DNA of 64,000 nucleotides from CAVSUZ01 sp963795415 (GTDB lineage: Bacteria > Pseudomonadota > Alphaproteobacteria > Acetobacterales > Acetobacteraceae): assembly GCA_963795415.1 (NCBI GenBank), contig CAWCHQ010000001.1:2170001-2234000 (forward strand), given 5' to 3'. The notes under the pieces are model-generated. The model made no database searches. It was not told the origin of the DNA and saw only the letters and a list, made by a program, of their open reading frames with translations. The stretch's first letter is position 1. Each line of letters starts with the position of its first letter. Made by a program: the position numbers and the translations under genes. Shown here in pieces: positions 1 through 10,017 of the stretch.

Positions 1-558
1 CAAAATAGTCCGCAACTTCCGCAGATATGCCCCCGCCTCCTCAGGCGAGTGCAAATCTGGTTCGCTGACAATCTCCATCAGCGCCACGCCGGCCCGGTTA
101 AGATCGATCAGCGACTTGCTCGGGTGCTGATCGTGTAGCGACTTCCCCGCGTCCTGTTCCAGATGCAACCGTGTGATGCCGATATGCTTCGTGCTGCCGT
201 CCGTCAGCTCGATCTCGATCTTCCCCTCGCCGACGATCGGATGCTGATACTGGCTGATCTGATATCCCGCCGGCAGATCGGCATAAAAATAGTTCTTCCT
301 ATCGAACCGGCTGACAACGTTGATATGCGCGTTCAGCCCCAGCCCCGTCCGCACGGCCTGCGCCACACATTCGCGGTTGATCACTGGCAGCATTCCCGGA
401 AACGCCGCATCGACGAAACTGACCTGCGTATTCGGCTCCGCCCCGAAATCCGTCGCCGCGCCGGAAAACAGCTTGGCCTTGCTGATCACCTGCGCATGGA
501 CCTCCATGCCGACGACCACTTCCCACGGTCCGGTCTCGCCTTCGATCACATAAGTCAC
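1..558 (-). CDS. gatB: Asp-tRNA(Asn)/Glu-tRNA(Gln) amidotransferase subunit B, C-terminus outside window
   Basis: The translation from the GTG at 558-556 gives about 186 residues of the GatB N-terminal domain, including the VVGMEVHAQ opening, FFPG-like LPVIN segment, KNYFYADLPAGYQISQYQ and LHLEQDAGKS blocks typical of GatB. GatB binds the mischarged Glu-tRNA(Gln) or Asp-tRNA(Asn), phosphorylates the side chain and receives ammonia from GatA. The GTG overlaps the gatA stop codon (GTGA-type coupling), which supports this start; no in-frame ATG is better placed. The reading frame is still open at base 1, so roughly the last two thirds of the protein lie outside the window. Confidence 0.95.
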   Translation of the reverse strand, partial: MTYVIEGETGPWEVVVGMEVHAQVISKAKLFSGAATDFGAEPNTQVSFVDAAFPGMLPVINRECVAQAVRTGLGLNAHINVVSRFDRKNYFYADLPAGYQISQYQHPIVGEGKIEIELTDGSTKHIGITRLHLEQDAGKSLHDQHPSKSLIDLNRAGVALMEIVSEPDLHSPEEAGAYLRKLRTIL

Positions 559-2045
559 GATGCAACTCCCGCCCGCACGGTCGGCAGCGCATCAAACCCC
601 GCCGCCGTTTCCAGCGCCGCCGCAACCGCAAACACCGTCTCCTCGTCGAACGGTTTCCCGATCACCTGCAATCCCAGCGGCAACCTATTCGCATCCAACC
701 CGCCGGGAACCGAAATGCCCGGGACTCCCGCCAGGTCCGCCGGTACCGTAAACACATCGTTCAGATACATCTTGATCGGATCGTCCGACTTTTCCCCCTG
801 CGCGAACGCCGCCGAGGGCGCCGTCGGCGTCAGCAGCGCATCCACCTTCGCAAACGCCTCGGTGAAGTCCCGCAAGATCAGCGCCCGGATCTTCTGCGCC
901 CGAAGATAGTATGCATCATAATAACCGGCCGAAAGCACATACGTCCCGATCAGAACCCGCCGCCGTACCTCCGCGCCGAACCCCGCCGCCCTTGTGCGCT
1001 CATACATCTCCCGCAAATCCTCGCCGTCCGGCAGACGCAGCCCAAATCGCACCCCATCATACCGCGCCAGATTGGAAGACGCCTCGGCCGGCGCCACTAT
1101 ATAATACGTTGGCAGCCCGTACTTGGTGTGTGGCAGCGACACGTCCACCACCTCGGCCCCCGCCTCCCGCAGCCAGGTTACACCCTGCTGCCATATCGCC
1201 TCGATCTCGCCCGGCATTCCCTCTGACCGGTATTCCCGCGGCACACCGATCCGTAGCCGTTTCACCCCACGCCTGCATGCCGCCTCGTAATCCGGCACCG
1301 GCAGATCGATGCTGGTGGAATCCTTCGGGTCGTGCCCCGCCATCGAGCGCAGCAGCATCGCACAATCCCGCACACTCCGCGCCAACGGCCCCGGATGATC
1401 CAGTGACGAGGCGAACGCCACCACGCCCCAGCGGCTGCATCGCCCGTAGCTCGGCTTCAGCCCCACAATCCCGCAAAAACTCGCCGGCTGCCGGATCGAT
1501 CCGCCGGTGTCGGTCCCTGTCGCGCCCAATGCCAGCCGCGCCGCCACTGCGGCCGCTGATCCGCCGGACGATCCGCCAGGCACCAGCACCGCCTTCTCGT
1601 CCTGCCGCCGCTTCCACGGATTCGCCACTGGCCCGAACCCCGAAGTCATGTTCGACGAGCCCATCGCGAACTCGTCCATGTTCGTCTTGCCAACAAACAT
1701 CGCCCCGTCCCGCAGCAGGTTGGCGCTGACCGTGCTCTCATATGGCGGCACGAATGGCTCCAGGATCCGGCTCCCGGCCGTGGTCCGTACCCCCGCTGTG
1801 CAGAACAAATCCTTGACGGCCAAGGGAATGCCCGTCAGCGGCCGCGCCTCTCCCCGCGCCAACTCCGCATCCGCCGCATCAGCATGAGCCAGCGCCTGCT
1901 TGTCCATGACCGTGATGAACGCGTTCAGCCGCGGATTCAGCACCGCGATCGCATCCAGATGCGCCTGCGTCAGCTCCCGCGCCGAGAAATTCTTCCGCCG
2001 CAATCCATCCCGCGCCTCAGCAAGGGTGAGATCCGTCAGCCTCAT
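555..2045 (-). CDS. gatA: Asp-tRNA(Asn)/Glu-tRNA(Gln) amidotransferase subunit A
   Basis: A 496-residue amidase-signature protein of normal GatA length. It hydrolyses glutamine and passes ammonia to GatB for tRNA-dependent Gln/Asn synthesis. The Ser-cisSer-Lys triad is visible: Lys78 in PLAVKDLF, Ser159 in the PGGSSGGS loop and nucleophile Ser183 in GTDTGGSIRQP. The ATG overlaps the gatC stop by four bases and its stop overlaps the gatB GTG, so gatC-gatA-gatB is a translationally coupled operon read leftward. Confidence 0.97.
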   Translation of the reverse strand: MRLTDLTLAEARDGLRRKNFSARELTQAHLDAIAVLNPRLNAFITVMDKQALAHADAADAELARGEARPLTGIPLAVKDLFCTAGVRTTAGSRILEPFVPPYESTVSANLLRDGAMFVGKTNMDEFAMGSSNMTSGFGPVANPWKRRQDEKAVLVPGGSSGGSAAAVAARLALGATGTDTGGSIRQPASFCGIVGLKPSYGRCSRWGVVAFASSLDHPGPLARSVRDCAMLLRSMAGHDPKDSTSIDLPVPDYEAACRRGVKRLRIGVPREYRSEGMPGEIEAIWQQGVTWLREAGAEVVDVSLPHTKYGLPTYYIVAPAEASSNLARYDGVRFGLRLPDGEDLREMYERTRAAGFGAEVRRRVLIGTYVLSAGYYDAYYLRAQKIRALILRDFTEAFAKVDALLTPTAPSAAFAQGEKSDDPIKMYLNDVFTVPADLAGVPGISVPGGLDANRLPLGLQVIGKPFDEETVFAVAAALETAAGFDALPTVRAGVAS

Positions 2046-2329
2046 TCCACCACCTTCGGCACGGCGAAGAACGTCCCTATCCGCTCCGGTGCGTTCGCCA
2101 GGATCTTCTCCCGATAACCGCCATCCGTAACCACGTCGTCGCGCATCTTCAGCGCCATGTGTACGGCCCCGGTCAGCGGTTCGACGCCCTCCACATCCAC
2201 CTCATTGAGCTGTTCTATCCAGCCCAGAATGCCGTTCAACTCCGCCTGCAGCCGCGCAAGCTCGTCCTCTTCCACCCTGATGCGGGCGAGCAAAGCAATA
2301 CGGCGAACGGTCGCGGCATCGAGCGACAT
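2042..2329 (-). CDS. gatC: Asp-tRNA(Asn)/Glu-tRNA(Gln) amidotransferase subunit C
   Basis: A 95-residue GatC, the small strap that stabilises the GatA-GatB interface. The MSLDAATVRRIALLARI opening, the LAELNGILGWIEQLNEVDVEGVEP block and the closing FFAVPKVVE are characteristic. It is the first gene of gatCAB. It diverges from ruvX across about 50 bases that must hold both promoters. Confidence 0.96.
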   Translation of the reverse strand: MSLDAATVRRIALLARIRVEEDELARLQAELNGILGWIEQLNEVDVEGVEPLTGAVHMALKMRDDVVTDGGYREKILANAPERIGTFFAVPKVVE

Positions 2330-2380
2330 AGGCAGGCGCTGTCCTTGGCTGGAAACAAGTGATGGATCATAACTTCGCCA

Positions 2381-2962
2381 ATGCCCCTGTTCAACCTGAC
2401 CGAACTCCCGGGCCTCCTCGTCAAGGATCAGCGCCTGATCGGCATCGATCCAGGCTGCAAATCTATCGGGCTTGCCCTCTCGGATGTCCGCCTGAAAATC
2501 GCCTCGCCCTACGGCACGCTCCGCCGCGACAAACTCAAAGCCAATGCGGCGGAAATTGAAGCCATCGCACGCAAAGAGGGTGCAGGCGGCCTGGTAGTTG
2601 GACTGCCGCTTTCAATGGACGGCAGTTTCGGCCCCGCCGCACAGGCCGCCCGTGACTGGGCTCTCGCCCTTTCCGCGGCGATCCGCCTTCCCGCTGCGAT
2701 GTGGGACGAGCGCCTTTCCTCCTCGGCCGTCAATCGCTTCATGGTCTCCGAGCTTGATCTGAGCCGGAGCCGCCGCACTGCCGGCGTGGACCGAATTGCC
2801 GCCGCCTGGATGCTGCAGTCTGCCCTGGATTCGCTCGCAGCCGGCGCCCCCGAGACGGGAATCGTTCGCCGCCCGTACGGGGGTGACCGAGACTCTCCCA
2901 TCATAAGGTTTCAAGAGCAACGAAACCGGGAGCGGAAGGCCCGCACACGCCGAGTCCTGTAA
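2381..2962 (+). CDS. ruvX: Putative pre-16S rRNA nuclease / Holliday junction resolvase-like RuvX (YqgF)
   Basis: A 193-residue RNase H-fold protein of the YqgF/RuvX family, implicated in 16S rRNA 5'-end maturation. Acidic positions sit where the family has them: Asp23 in GIDPGCKSIG, the DERLS motif at 109-113 and Asp137 in GVDRIAAAWML; LVVGLPLSMDGS is the conserved GLP block. The family core ends near residue 152. The remaining ~40 Arg-rich residues look like a non-conserved tail and may be read-through. It is divergent from gatC; gatCAB next to ruvX is a common alphaproteobacterial arrangement. Confidence 0.93.
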   Translation: MPLFNLTELPGLLVKDQRLIGIDPGCKSIGLALSDVRLKIASPYGTLRRDKLKANAAEIEAIARKEGAGGLVVGLPLSMDGSFGPAAQAARDWALALSAAIRLPAAMWDERLSSSAVNRFMVSELDLSRSRRTAGVDRIAAAWMLQSALDSLAAGAPETGIVRRPYGGDRDSPIIRFQEQRNRERKARTRRVL

Positions 2963-3372
2963 AGCAGGCGGGAGGATCGACGAGCTGCGACAATCCACGA
3001 CGCCGGCGCGGAGAGGAGTTCGAGCTTGGGCGGTCGCGGCTCAGCACTGTTAAACCAAGGGGAGCATTTCGAAGCAAAACTGCCCGCCCTGGCGAACCTG
3101 GTCGTAGACCAGCCGAGCGAGTTTCGGACCCATTTCACCTGGATCGAACTGGCGAAACTTCGCGTGCTGTGGCGCGCGAGACCACCCCGCTGGTCATCTG
3201 GTTCTGCCTCCGGCCCGAATGGTGTGATGTTTCCGGCACGCCGCGATCTGCCGGCGGGGCAGCCGGCGACAGTGAAAATCGGTCAGTTTCCGTTTTTGCC
3301 ATAGCCAACCTGCTGCGTCCGCGCCAAAGTGGCGGCCTTGTGAGCGACGATCTCCTGCCTGGAGGAAGTTTC
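2963..3372 (+). other. Intergenic, no recognisable gene
   Basis: About 410 bases between ruvX and the formylglycine-generating enzyme gene. Short open frames exist on both strands, but none shows a recognisable motif or a convincing ribosome-binding site. The promoter of the sulfatase unit presumably lies here; I could not identify clear -35/-10 boxes. Confidence 0.5.
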
Positions 3373-4353
3373 TTGAACTATCACATGGACAGCGGATCAC
3401 CCGGTGATGCGCTAACACGCACGCAGCCGCCCCATCCGGGCATGGCGCTGATACCCGGTGGCACTTTCCGCATGGGCTCCGACAGCCACTACCCGGAAGA
3501 AGCACCCGCGCACTGGGTGACGGTCAGCTCTTTCTGGATGGACGTCACACCCGTCACCAACCGCCAGTTTCGCGAGTTTGTGGACGCCACCGGCTATGTC
3601 ACGGTGGCTGAAATGCCGCCGGACCCGAAAGACTATCCGGGCGCGCTGCCGCACATGCTGAAGCCCGGCTCTCTCGTGTTTACACCACCCCGGCATCGCG
3701 TCGACCTTCGCGACTGGTCGCAATGGTGGCGGTTCGAGTTTGGCACGAGTTGGCGTCGCCCATACGAGCGGGCTCGCGCGAACCGCGCTCTCGATAACCA
3801 TCCTGTGGTTCACGTCGCGTACAAGGATGCCCGGGCCTACGCCAACTGGTCCGGCAGAGAATTGCCCACCGAAGCCGAATGGGAATACGCGGCCCGCGGC
3901 GGCCTTGATGGCGCGGAATTCGCCTGGGGCGACGAACTTGCGCCCGGCGGCCGTCATATGGCCAATACCTGGCAGGGCAATTTTCCCCAGGAAAATCTTG
4001 CCACCGATGGTTACACGCGAACTTCCCCGGTCACGGCCTTCCCGCCCAACGGCTATGGCCTATCCGACATGATCGGAAATGTATGGGAGTGGACAGCGGA
4101 TTGGTATTCACCTCGGCATCCGGCCGATGCGTCAAAGCCATGCTGCATCCCCGAAAATCCCCGCGGCGCCCCTGAACTCGCCAGCTACGACCAGTGCAAA
4201 TCAACGGTGCGGATCCCGCGCAAGATCGTCAAGGGCGGATCGCATCTCTGTGCGCCCAACTATTGTCGCCGGTACCGTCCGGCGGCGCGGCATGCGCAGC
4301 CGGTTGATTCCGGCATGAGCCATGTCGGCTTCCGATGCGTGATCCGGGGATGA
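3373..4353 (+). CDS. Formylglycine-generating enzyme (sulfatase-modifying factor, SUMF1/FGE)
   Basis: An FGE-sulfatase-domain protein of about 326 residues. FGE oxidises the active-site Cys of sulfatases to formylglycine with O2. Family landmarks are the PGGTFRMGS opening, FWMDVTPVTNRQFREFV, LPTEAEWEYAARGG, IGNVWEWTADW and the C-terminal KGGSHLCAPNYCRRYR followed by HVGFRC. Cys293 and Cys298 match the redox/copper-binding cysteine pair of true FGEs, so an oxygen-dependent enzyme is expected. I chose the TTG at 3373 because GGAGGAAG (3361-3368) is correctly spaced from it; the in-frame ATG at 3385 is too far. The target sulfatase is three genes downstream. Confidence 0.93.
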   Translation: MNYHMDSGSPGDALTRTQPPHPGMALIPGGTFRMGSDSHYPEEAPAHWVTVSSFWMDVTPVTNRQFREFVDATGYVTVAEMPPDPKDYPGALPHMLKPGSLVFTPPRHRVDLRDWSQWWRFEFGTSWRRPYERARANRALDNHPVVHVAYKDARAYANWSGRELPTEAEWEYAARGGLDGAEFAWGDELAPGGRHMANTWQGNFPQENLATDGYTRTSPVTAFPPNGYGLSDMIGNVWEWTADWYSPRHPADASKPCCIPENPRGAPELASYDQCKSTVRIPRKIVKGGSHLCAPNYCRRYRPAARHAQPVDSGMSHVGFRCVIRG

Positions 4354-4838
4354 ACGACACCGCCACGCAGGAGCTGGGTTTTCTCGCGAGGCTGGTGCTC
4401 GCGCTGGGACTGCTGCTGATCGTCGCGGGCATCGTGTGGCATGGCATTACGGTTGCGACCTTCCACCGCTTTGTGCACAATTTGGTGGAACGACCAGACG
4501 GCCCGATGCGATTCCGCTTTGTCTTGCAGCCCGTGATGGCGATGATCGCTGCTGTTCACGACGGGCTCAAGGACGCTCGGGCAGGACGATCCCCCTATTT
4601 TGTCACAATGCTGCGAAGCAGGCAGGAACGCCTGGGGCTGCTGCGCGAGGGAGTCAATGCGACCGCGAGGATAATCCTTCTCGGGATTGCGATGGATGTG
4701 GTTTACCAGGCTCTGGTTCTTGGCACGTTTTATCCGAACGAAGCAGTGATGATCGCATTGCTGCTTGCGTTCGTTCCGTACCTGGTGCTCCGTGGGCTTG
4801 TGCGGCGGGTTGGCGGGGCAGTGAACCGCATTCCATGA
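4350..4838 (+). CDS. Small integral membrane protein of unknown function
   Basis: About 162 residues starting at the ATG that overlaps the FGE stop (ATGA); an alternative ATG lies at 4335. Hydrophobic segments are visible near residues 9-33 (LARLVLALGLLLIVAGIVW), around ARIILLGIAMDVVYQALVL and at MIALLLAFVPYLVLRGLV, so three membrane spans are likely, with a cytoplasmic stretch rich in Arg between the first two. I do not recognise a family. Overlap with FGE and closeness to DUF202 and the sulfatase suggest one transcription unit. Confidence 0.75.
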   Translation: MNDTATQELGFLARLVLALGLLLIVAGIVWHGITVATFHRFVHNLVERPDGPMRFRFVLQPVMAMIAAVHDGLKDARAGRSPYFVTMLRSRQERLGLLREGVNATARIILLGIAMDVVYQALVLGTFYPNEAVMIALLLAFVPYLVLRGLVRRVGGAVNRIP

Positions 4839-4865
4839 GAGTGGGTCAGCGACGAGGTCTTTCGT

Positions 4866-5307
4866 ATGGCAGATTTGCGCACGGCGGTTGCTAGCCAATT
4901 CGAAGTACGGGTTACGTCGGATAGTCATTTTGGGTGGGTGCGCACGAGACTGAGCGTGGAACGCACCATGATGTCCTGGATCCGGACCGCGGTTTCGCTG
5001 ATTGGATTTGGCTTTGCCATCGTCCAGTTTTTCGAGCGCCTGGATCAAATGCCCGGCGCTCGATCGGCTTATCGGCCGGATGCTCCACGATACCTGGGGC
5101 TAGCGTTGATCGGGTGCGGCGTCCTGGCGCAGCTGATTTCGATCTGGCAGTACCTGGTGGACCGTTCGTTATCTCTGGGACGAACCATTTACCCCGATCG
5201 CCGGCCTCAAAAGAGAGGGTATGCAATCCCCTGTTCTGGCGGTCGCCGCCCTGCTCATTCTCATCGGCCTGTTTGCCTTCTTTGCCGTGCTGCTGCGTCT
5301 CGCTTAG
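4866..5307 (+). CDS. DUF202 (YidH-like) membrane protein, apparent +1 frameshift
   Basis: The N-terminal frame has the DUF202 hallmarks: LSVERTMMSWIRTAVSLIGF and a second span at YLGLALIGCGVLAQLISIW. After CAGTAC at 5148-5153 the family sequence continues in the next frame as WWTVRYLWDEPFTPIAG and a third span SPVLAVAALLILIGLFAFF, ending at TAG 5305-5307. One extra C in CAGTACCTGG (about 5154) explains the break; removing it gives about 146 residues and three spans. Left uncorrected, the first frame runs on into the sulfatase as an artificial fusion. Function of DUF202 proteins is not established. Confidence 0.8.
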
Positions 5308-5366
5308 CCGCCCGGAGCCAAGTACGACCACTCATCAGAGAAACCACGAACACAAGGAGATTAGCA

Positions 5367-6860
<1,494 letters not shown>

Positions 6861-6868
6861 CCTATTTC

Positions 6869-6902
6869 CCACGGGGCGGGATCATCACGATCCCGCCCGT
6901 GG
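6869..6902 (+). terminator. GC-rich hairpin after the sulfatase gene
   Basis: CCACGGGGCGGGATC and GATCCCGCCCGTGG form a stem with one bulged base and a four-base loop, starting nine bases after the sulfatase stop. There is no T-run, so it could stabilise or attenuate the transcript rather than terminate it fully. Confidence 0.55.
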
Positions 6903-6960
6903 CTGCACCCGGGCGGGAGCAAACCATGGCGAAGACGCCAATCGCCGCGCTGGCAAGCGC

Positions 6961-7247
6961 GACCGAATCGATCCGGCTGGAGAGGCACACGAGAAAGGGA
7001 CGCCTTGGCGGCAATGGGGACCGTACCTCAGCGAACGCCAGTGGGGCACCGTCGGGGAAGGCTATAGCAATAGCGGCGATGCCTGGAACTATTTCAGGCA
7101 CGACCAGGCGCGCTCGCGCGCTTGTCACTGGGGCGAAGATGGTCTTGCCGGCATCAGTGATGACAGGCAGCGCTTGTGTTTTTACTGGCCCCGTGGAACG
7201 GCAAAGACCCGATCCTGAAGGAGCGGTCATTTGGACTGACTAACTGA
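6961..7247 (+). pseudogene. Remnant of a glucosidase-like glycoside hydrolase (GH63/YgjK-type N-terminal part)
   Basis: Reading from 6961 gives HEKGTPWRQWGPYLSERQWG, then SNSGDAWNYFRHDQARSRA and WGEDGLAGISDDRQRLCF. This is the conserved N-terminal region I associate with large bacterial glucosidases of the GH63/MGH1 type. Near 7188 the frame breaks and resumes as WNGKDPILKERSFGLTN before a stop at 7245. Only about 95 residues of a protein that usually exceeds 800 remain, there is no start codon, and no continuation is seen downstream. A decayed gene fragment is the simplest reading. Confidence 0.7.
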
Positions 7248-7402
7248 TCGAAATCTTCGGACGGCTCGACCCACACACGTTTCTAGAAGCAGGCCGGGCT
7301 GCCGCCTTCGGGCGCGCGTAACAGCGCTCTGCTGACGCGACAGGCTTGATTCCCTCGCCCGCCGGGCCGATCCTGCGTCCGCACGGTCACAAAGGGCAAA
7401 AG

Positions 7403-7729
7403 ATGATCTACGAACTACGCGTCTATGAATGCATTCCGGGCCGCCTTCCGGATCTGCTTAAGCGCTTCGACACCATCACGCTGAAAATCTGGGAGAGGCA
7501 CGGCATAAAACAGGCCGGCTTCTGGACCACACTCATCGGCGAGTCCAACCAGACCCTCTATTATCTGCTCGCCTGGGAATCCCTCGCCGACCGCGAAAAG
7601 AAATGGGGCGCCTTCATGGTCGATCCCGAATGGATATCCGCTCGCTCGCAGACCGAGGCTAACGGCGCCATCGTCGCCAAGGTCACCAACGGAATGCTCG
7701 CGCCGACCTCGTTCTCCTCAGTCAAATAG
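7403..7729 (+). CDS. NIPSNAP family protein
   Basis: A 108-residue protein opening MIYELRVYECIPGRLPDLL, the typical NIPSNAP ferredoxin-like fold start, followed by HGIKQAGFWTTLIG and LYYLLAWESLADREKKWGAF. These small alpha/beta-barrel dimers have no settled biochemical role in bacteria. The ATG at 7403 is preceded by AAAGGGCAAAAG, a weak ribosome-binding site, and begins exactly at the conserved domain. A second NIPSNAP protein is at 20129. Confidence 0.85.
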   Translation: MIYELRVYECIPGRLPDLLKRFDTITLKIWERHGIKQAGFWTTLIGESNQTLYYLLAWESLADREKKWGAFMVDPEWISARSQTEANGAIVAKVTNGMLAPTSFSSVK

Positions 7730-7740
7730 CGCGAACCAAC

Positions 7741-7775
7741 GTCATTGCGAGGCCCCGTAAGGGGCCGAAGCAATC
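7741..7775. repeat. REP-like palindrome, family 2 (GTCATTGCGAG...GAAGCAATC)
   Basis: Outer arms ATTGC/GCAAT and inner arms GGCCCC/GGGGCC make a hairpin between the convergent NIPSNAP and typA genes. Other copies are at 10499, 17696, 45202 and 47611. Confidence 0.75.
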
Positions 7776-7784
7776 TCCGCCACG

Positions 7785-9614
7785 CTACGCCGCCTCGCTC
7801 TCTACCCGCCGCTGATGTCGCTTGCGCTGATGCGGATCGAGCCAGCGCTTGCGCAGCCGAACCGCCCCCGGCGTTACCTCCACCAATTCATCATCCTCGA
7901 TATACGCAATCGCCTGCTCCAGGCTCATTTTCCGCGGCGGAGTGAGAAGCATCGCATCATCCTTCCCCGCCGCGCGAATGTTCGTAAGCTTCTTCTCCTT
8001 GATCGGGTTCACATCCAGATCCGTGCCTCGGTTATGCTCCCCGATAATCATACCGACATAAACTTTCTCGCCAGGATTGACGAACAACGGGCCGCGCTCC
8101 TGCAAATAGAACAGTGCGTAATGCACCACCTCGCCATCGGCGTTCGAAATCAGCGACCCGCTCCGCCGTCCCTCGATCGCGCCTTTCCACGGACCGTACC
8201 CCGCAAACAGCCGGTTCATGATACCCGTCCCGCGCGTATACGTCAGGAACTCCCCGTGATACCCGATCAACCCCCGGCTCGGGATCAGAAACGTCAGTCG
8301 CAGCTTTCCTCCGCCCGAGGGACGCATATCGCGCAGCTCGCCCTTTCGCTGCGTCATCTTCTCCACCACCACGCCGGAATAAGGCTCATCGACATCGATC
8401 AGCGCCTCTTCCATCGGCTCCTCGCGCTCGCCCGTCTCCTCGTTCCGCCGGGTCAGCACGCGCGGCCGGCCAATCGTCAGCTCAAATCCCTCCCGCCGCA
8501 TCGTCTCGATCAGCACGCCCAACTGCAGTTCACCCCGCCCCGCGACCTCGAACGCCTCCGTCTCAGTGCTATCGGACACCTTGATCGCGACATTCCCCTC
8601 GGCCTCGCGCAGCAGCCGCTCGCGGATCTGCCGCGAAGTCACCCTCTTGCCTTCACGTCCGCCCAGCGGTCCGTCATTGATACGAAAGGTCATCGCCAGT
8701 GTCGGCGGATCGACCGGAATGGCAGGCAGCGGAGCCGCAAGCTCCGGCGCGCCGATCGTATCCGGCACAGTCGCATCCTCCAACCCGGCAATGGCGATGA
8801 TGTCCCCGGCTTCGGCCTCCTCCACCGGTACCCGGTCCAGCCCACGGAAAGACAGCAGCTTGGTCAGCCGCCCCGTCTCCACCACCGTCCCATTCGCGTG
8901 CAACACCTTCACCGGCATGTTCAGCCGGGCCCGCCCCTGCTCCACCCGCCCGGTCAGCACACGGCCCAGAAAATTGTCGTATTCCAGGATGCTCGCGACC
9001 ATCGCGAAAGGCGCGTCCCCATCCAGTGCCGGCGCCGGGACATGCCGCACCACCAGCTCGAACAGCGCCGACAAGTCCTGGCGTGGCCCGTCGAGCGCCG
9101 CGTCCGCCCAACCCTGCCGCCCCGACGCATACAGCATCGGGAAATCGAGCTGCGCGTCGTCCGCCCCCAGCGCCGCGAACAAGTCGAAAATCTCGGTATG
9201 CACCTCGTCCGGCCGAGCATCGGACCGATCCACCTTGTTCACCACCACAATGGGCCGCAGCCCCCGCGCCAGCGCCTTGCCCACCACGAACTTGGTCTGC
9301 GGCAGCACCCCCTCCGCCGCATCCACCAGCACCAGCGCGCCATCCACCATGTTCAGGATGCGCTCGACCTCGCCCCCGAAATCGGCGTGTCCAGGCGTAT
9401 CGACGATGTTGATGCGGGTTCCTCTCCAAATCACCGACGTGCACTTCGCCAGGATCGTGATCCCCCGCTCGCGTTCCAGCTCGTTCCGGTCCAGCGCCCG
9501 CTCCGCTACCTGCTGGTGTTCGCGGAAGGCCCCGGATTGGCGCAGAAGCTGATCGACCAGGGTGGTCTTGCCATGATCGACATGCGCGATGATCGCGATG
9601 TTGCGGATATCCAT
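7785..9614 (-). CDS. typA: Translational GTPase TypA/BipA
   Basis: A 609-residue ribosome-associated GTPase of usual TypA length, involved in ribosome assembly and stress adaptation. G1 is AHVDHGKTTL (residues 10-19), G2/G3 appear in RERGITILAKCTS and DTPGHADFGGEVERIL, and G4 is VVNKVDRSDARP. The EF-G-like domain III/V blocks (GRGELQLGVLIETMRREGFEL, EPYSGVVVEKMTQRKGEL) and the TypA-specific C-terminal domain (NADGEVVHYALFYLQERG, KEKKLTNIRAAGKDDA) follow. A long open frame on the opposite strand is a high-GC artefact. Confidence 0.97.
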   Translation of the reverse strand: MDIRNIAIIAHVDHGKTTLVDQLLRQSGAFREHQQVAERALDRNELERERGITILAKCTSVIWRGTRINIVDTPGHADFGGEVERILNMVDGALVLVDAAEGVLPQTKFVVGKALARGLRPIVVVNKVDRSDARPDEVHTEIFDLFAALGADDAQLDFPMLYASGRQGWADAALDGPRQDLSALFELVVRHVPAPALDGDAPFAMVASILEYDNFLGRVLTGRVEQGRARLNMPVKVLHANGTVVETGRLTKLLSFRGLDRVPVEEAEAGDIIAIAGLEDATVPDTIGAPELAAPLPAIPVDPPTLAMTFRINDGPLGGREGKRVTSRQIRERLLREAEGNVAIKVSDSTETEAFEVAGRGELQLGVLIETMRREGFELTIGRPRVLTRRNEETGEREEPMEEALIDVDEPYSGVVVEKMTQRKGELRDMRPSGGGKLRLTFLIPSRGLIGYHGEFLTYTRGTGIMNRLFAGYGPWKGAIEGRRSGSLISNADGEVVHYALFYLQERGPLFVNPGEKVYVGMIIGEHNRGTDLDVNPIKEKKLTNIRAAGKDDAMLLTPPRKMSLEQAIAYIEDDELVEVTPGAVRLRKRWLDPHQRKRHQRRVESEAA

Positions 9615-9732
9615 GCTGGTTCCTGGGCAGGAGATCGGACTTGTCTGCCCGGACGGGCACGCTACCCGCTACTACATAGGGGCCCGGCTGCAAAAATGCG
9701 AGCGGAACACCTTGATCGCACACGCCTGACAA

Positions 9733-9754
9733 GCTAGCTTACAGCCTAGCTTAC
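9733..9754 (+). promoter_or_regulatory. Candidate autoregulatory operator of the phd/vapC-type pair
   Basis: CTAGCTTAC occurs twice, at 9734-9742 and 9746-9754, twelve bases apart, just upstream of the antitoxin ATG; the first copy also lies in the palindrome AGCTAGCT. Phd/YefM antitoxins commonly bind such repeats to repress their own operon. Confidence 0.5.
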
Positions 9755-9765
9755 GGAACAACGCC

Positions 9766-10008
9766 ATGATGGAAATCGGGGCCTTCGAGGCGAAGAACAC
9801 CCTTGGCCAGTTGCTGGATAGGGTAGAGCAGGGGGAGGAGATTGTGATTACACGCCGCGGCAAGGCTGTGGCGAAACTCGTGCCTGCCGCCGCGGGTTTC
9901 GACCGAGAGCGTGCCCGGCGTGCCGCCGAGGCAATTCGCGAACGCCGGAAGGGCGTCACGCTGGGCGGTATTTCGATCCGGGAGTTGATTGACCAAGGCC
10001 GGAAGTGA
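9766..10008 (+). CDS. Phd/YefM-family antitoxin
   Basis: An 80-residue type II antitoxin: IGAFEAKNTLGQLLDRVEQGEEIVITRRGKAVAKLVP is the canonical Phd/YefM DNA-binding N-terminal half. The Arg-rich C-terminal part (RERARRAAEAIRERRKG, SIRELIDQGRK) would wrap the toxin. ATG codons at 9766 and 9769 are both possible. It is ten bases ahead of a PIN-domain toxin, giving an antitoxin-first operon. Confidence 0.92.
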   Translation: MMEIGAFEAKNTLGQLLDRVEQGEEIVITRRGKAVAKLVPAAAGFDRERARRAAEAIRERRKGVTLGGISIRELIDQGRK

Positions 10009-10017
10009 GTTCTGCTC

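Noticed and set aside
163..909. 248-codon plus-strand frame opposite gatB/gatA
   Set aside because: Shadow of conserved gat genes on the other strand.
7815..9737. 640-codon open frame on the plus strand opposite typA
   Set aside because: Antisense of a highly conserved gene in high-GC DNA; composition is Arg/His/Gln/Pro-rich with no domain.
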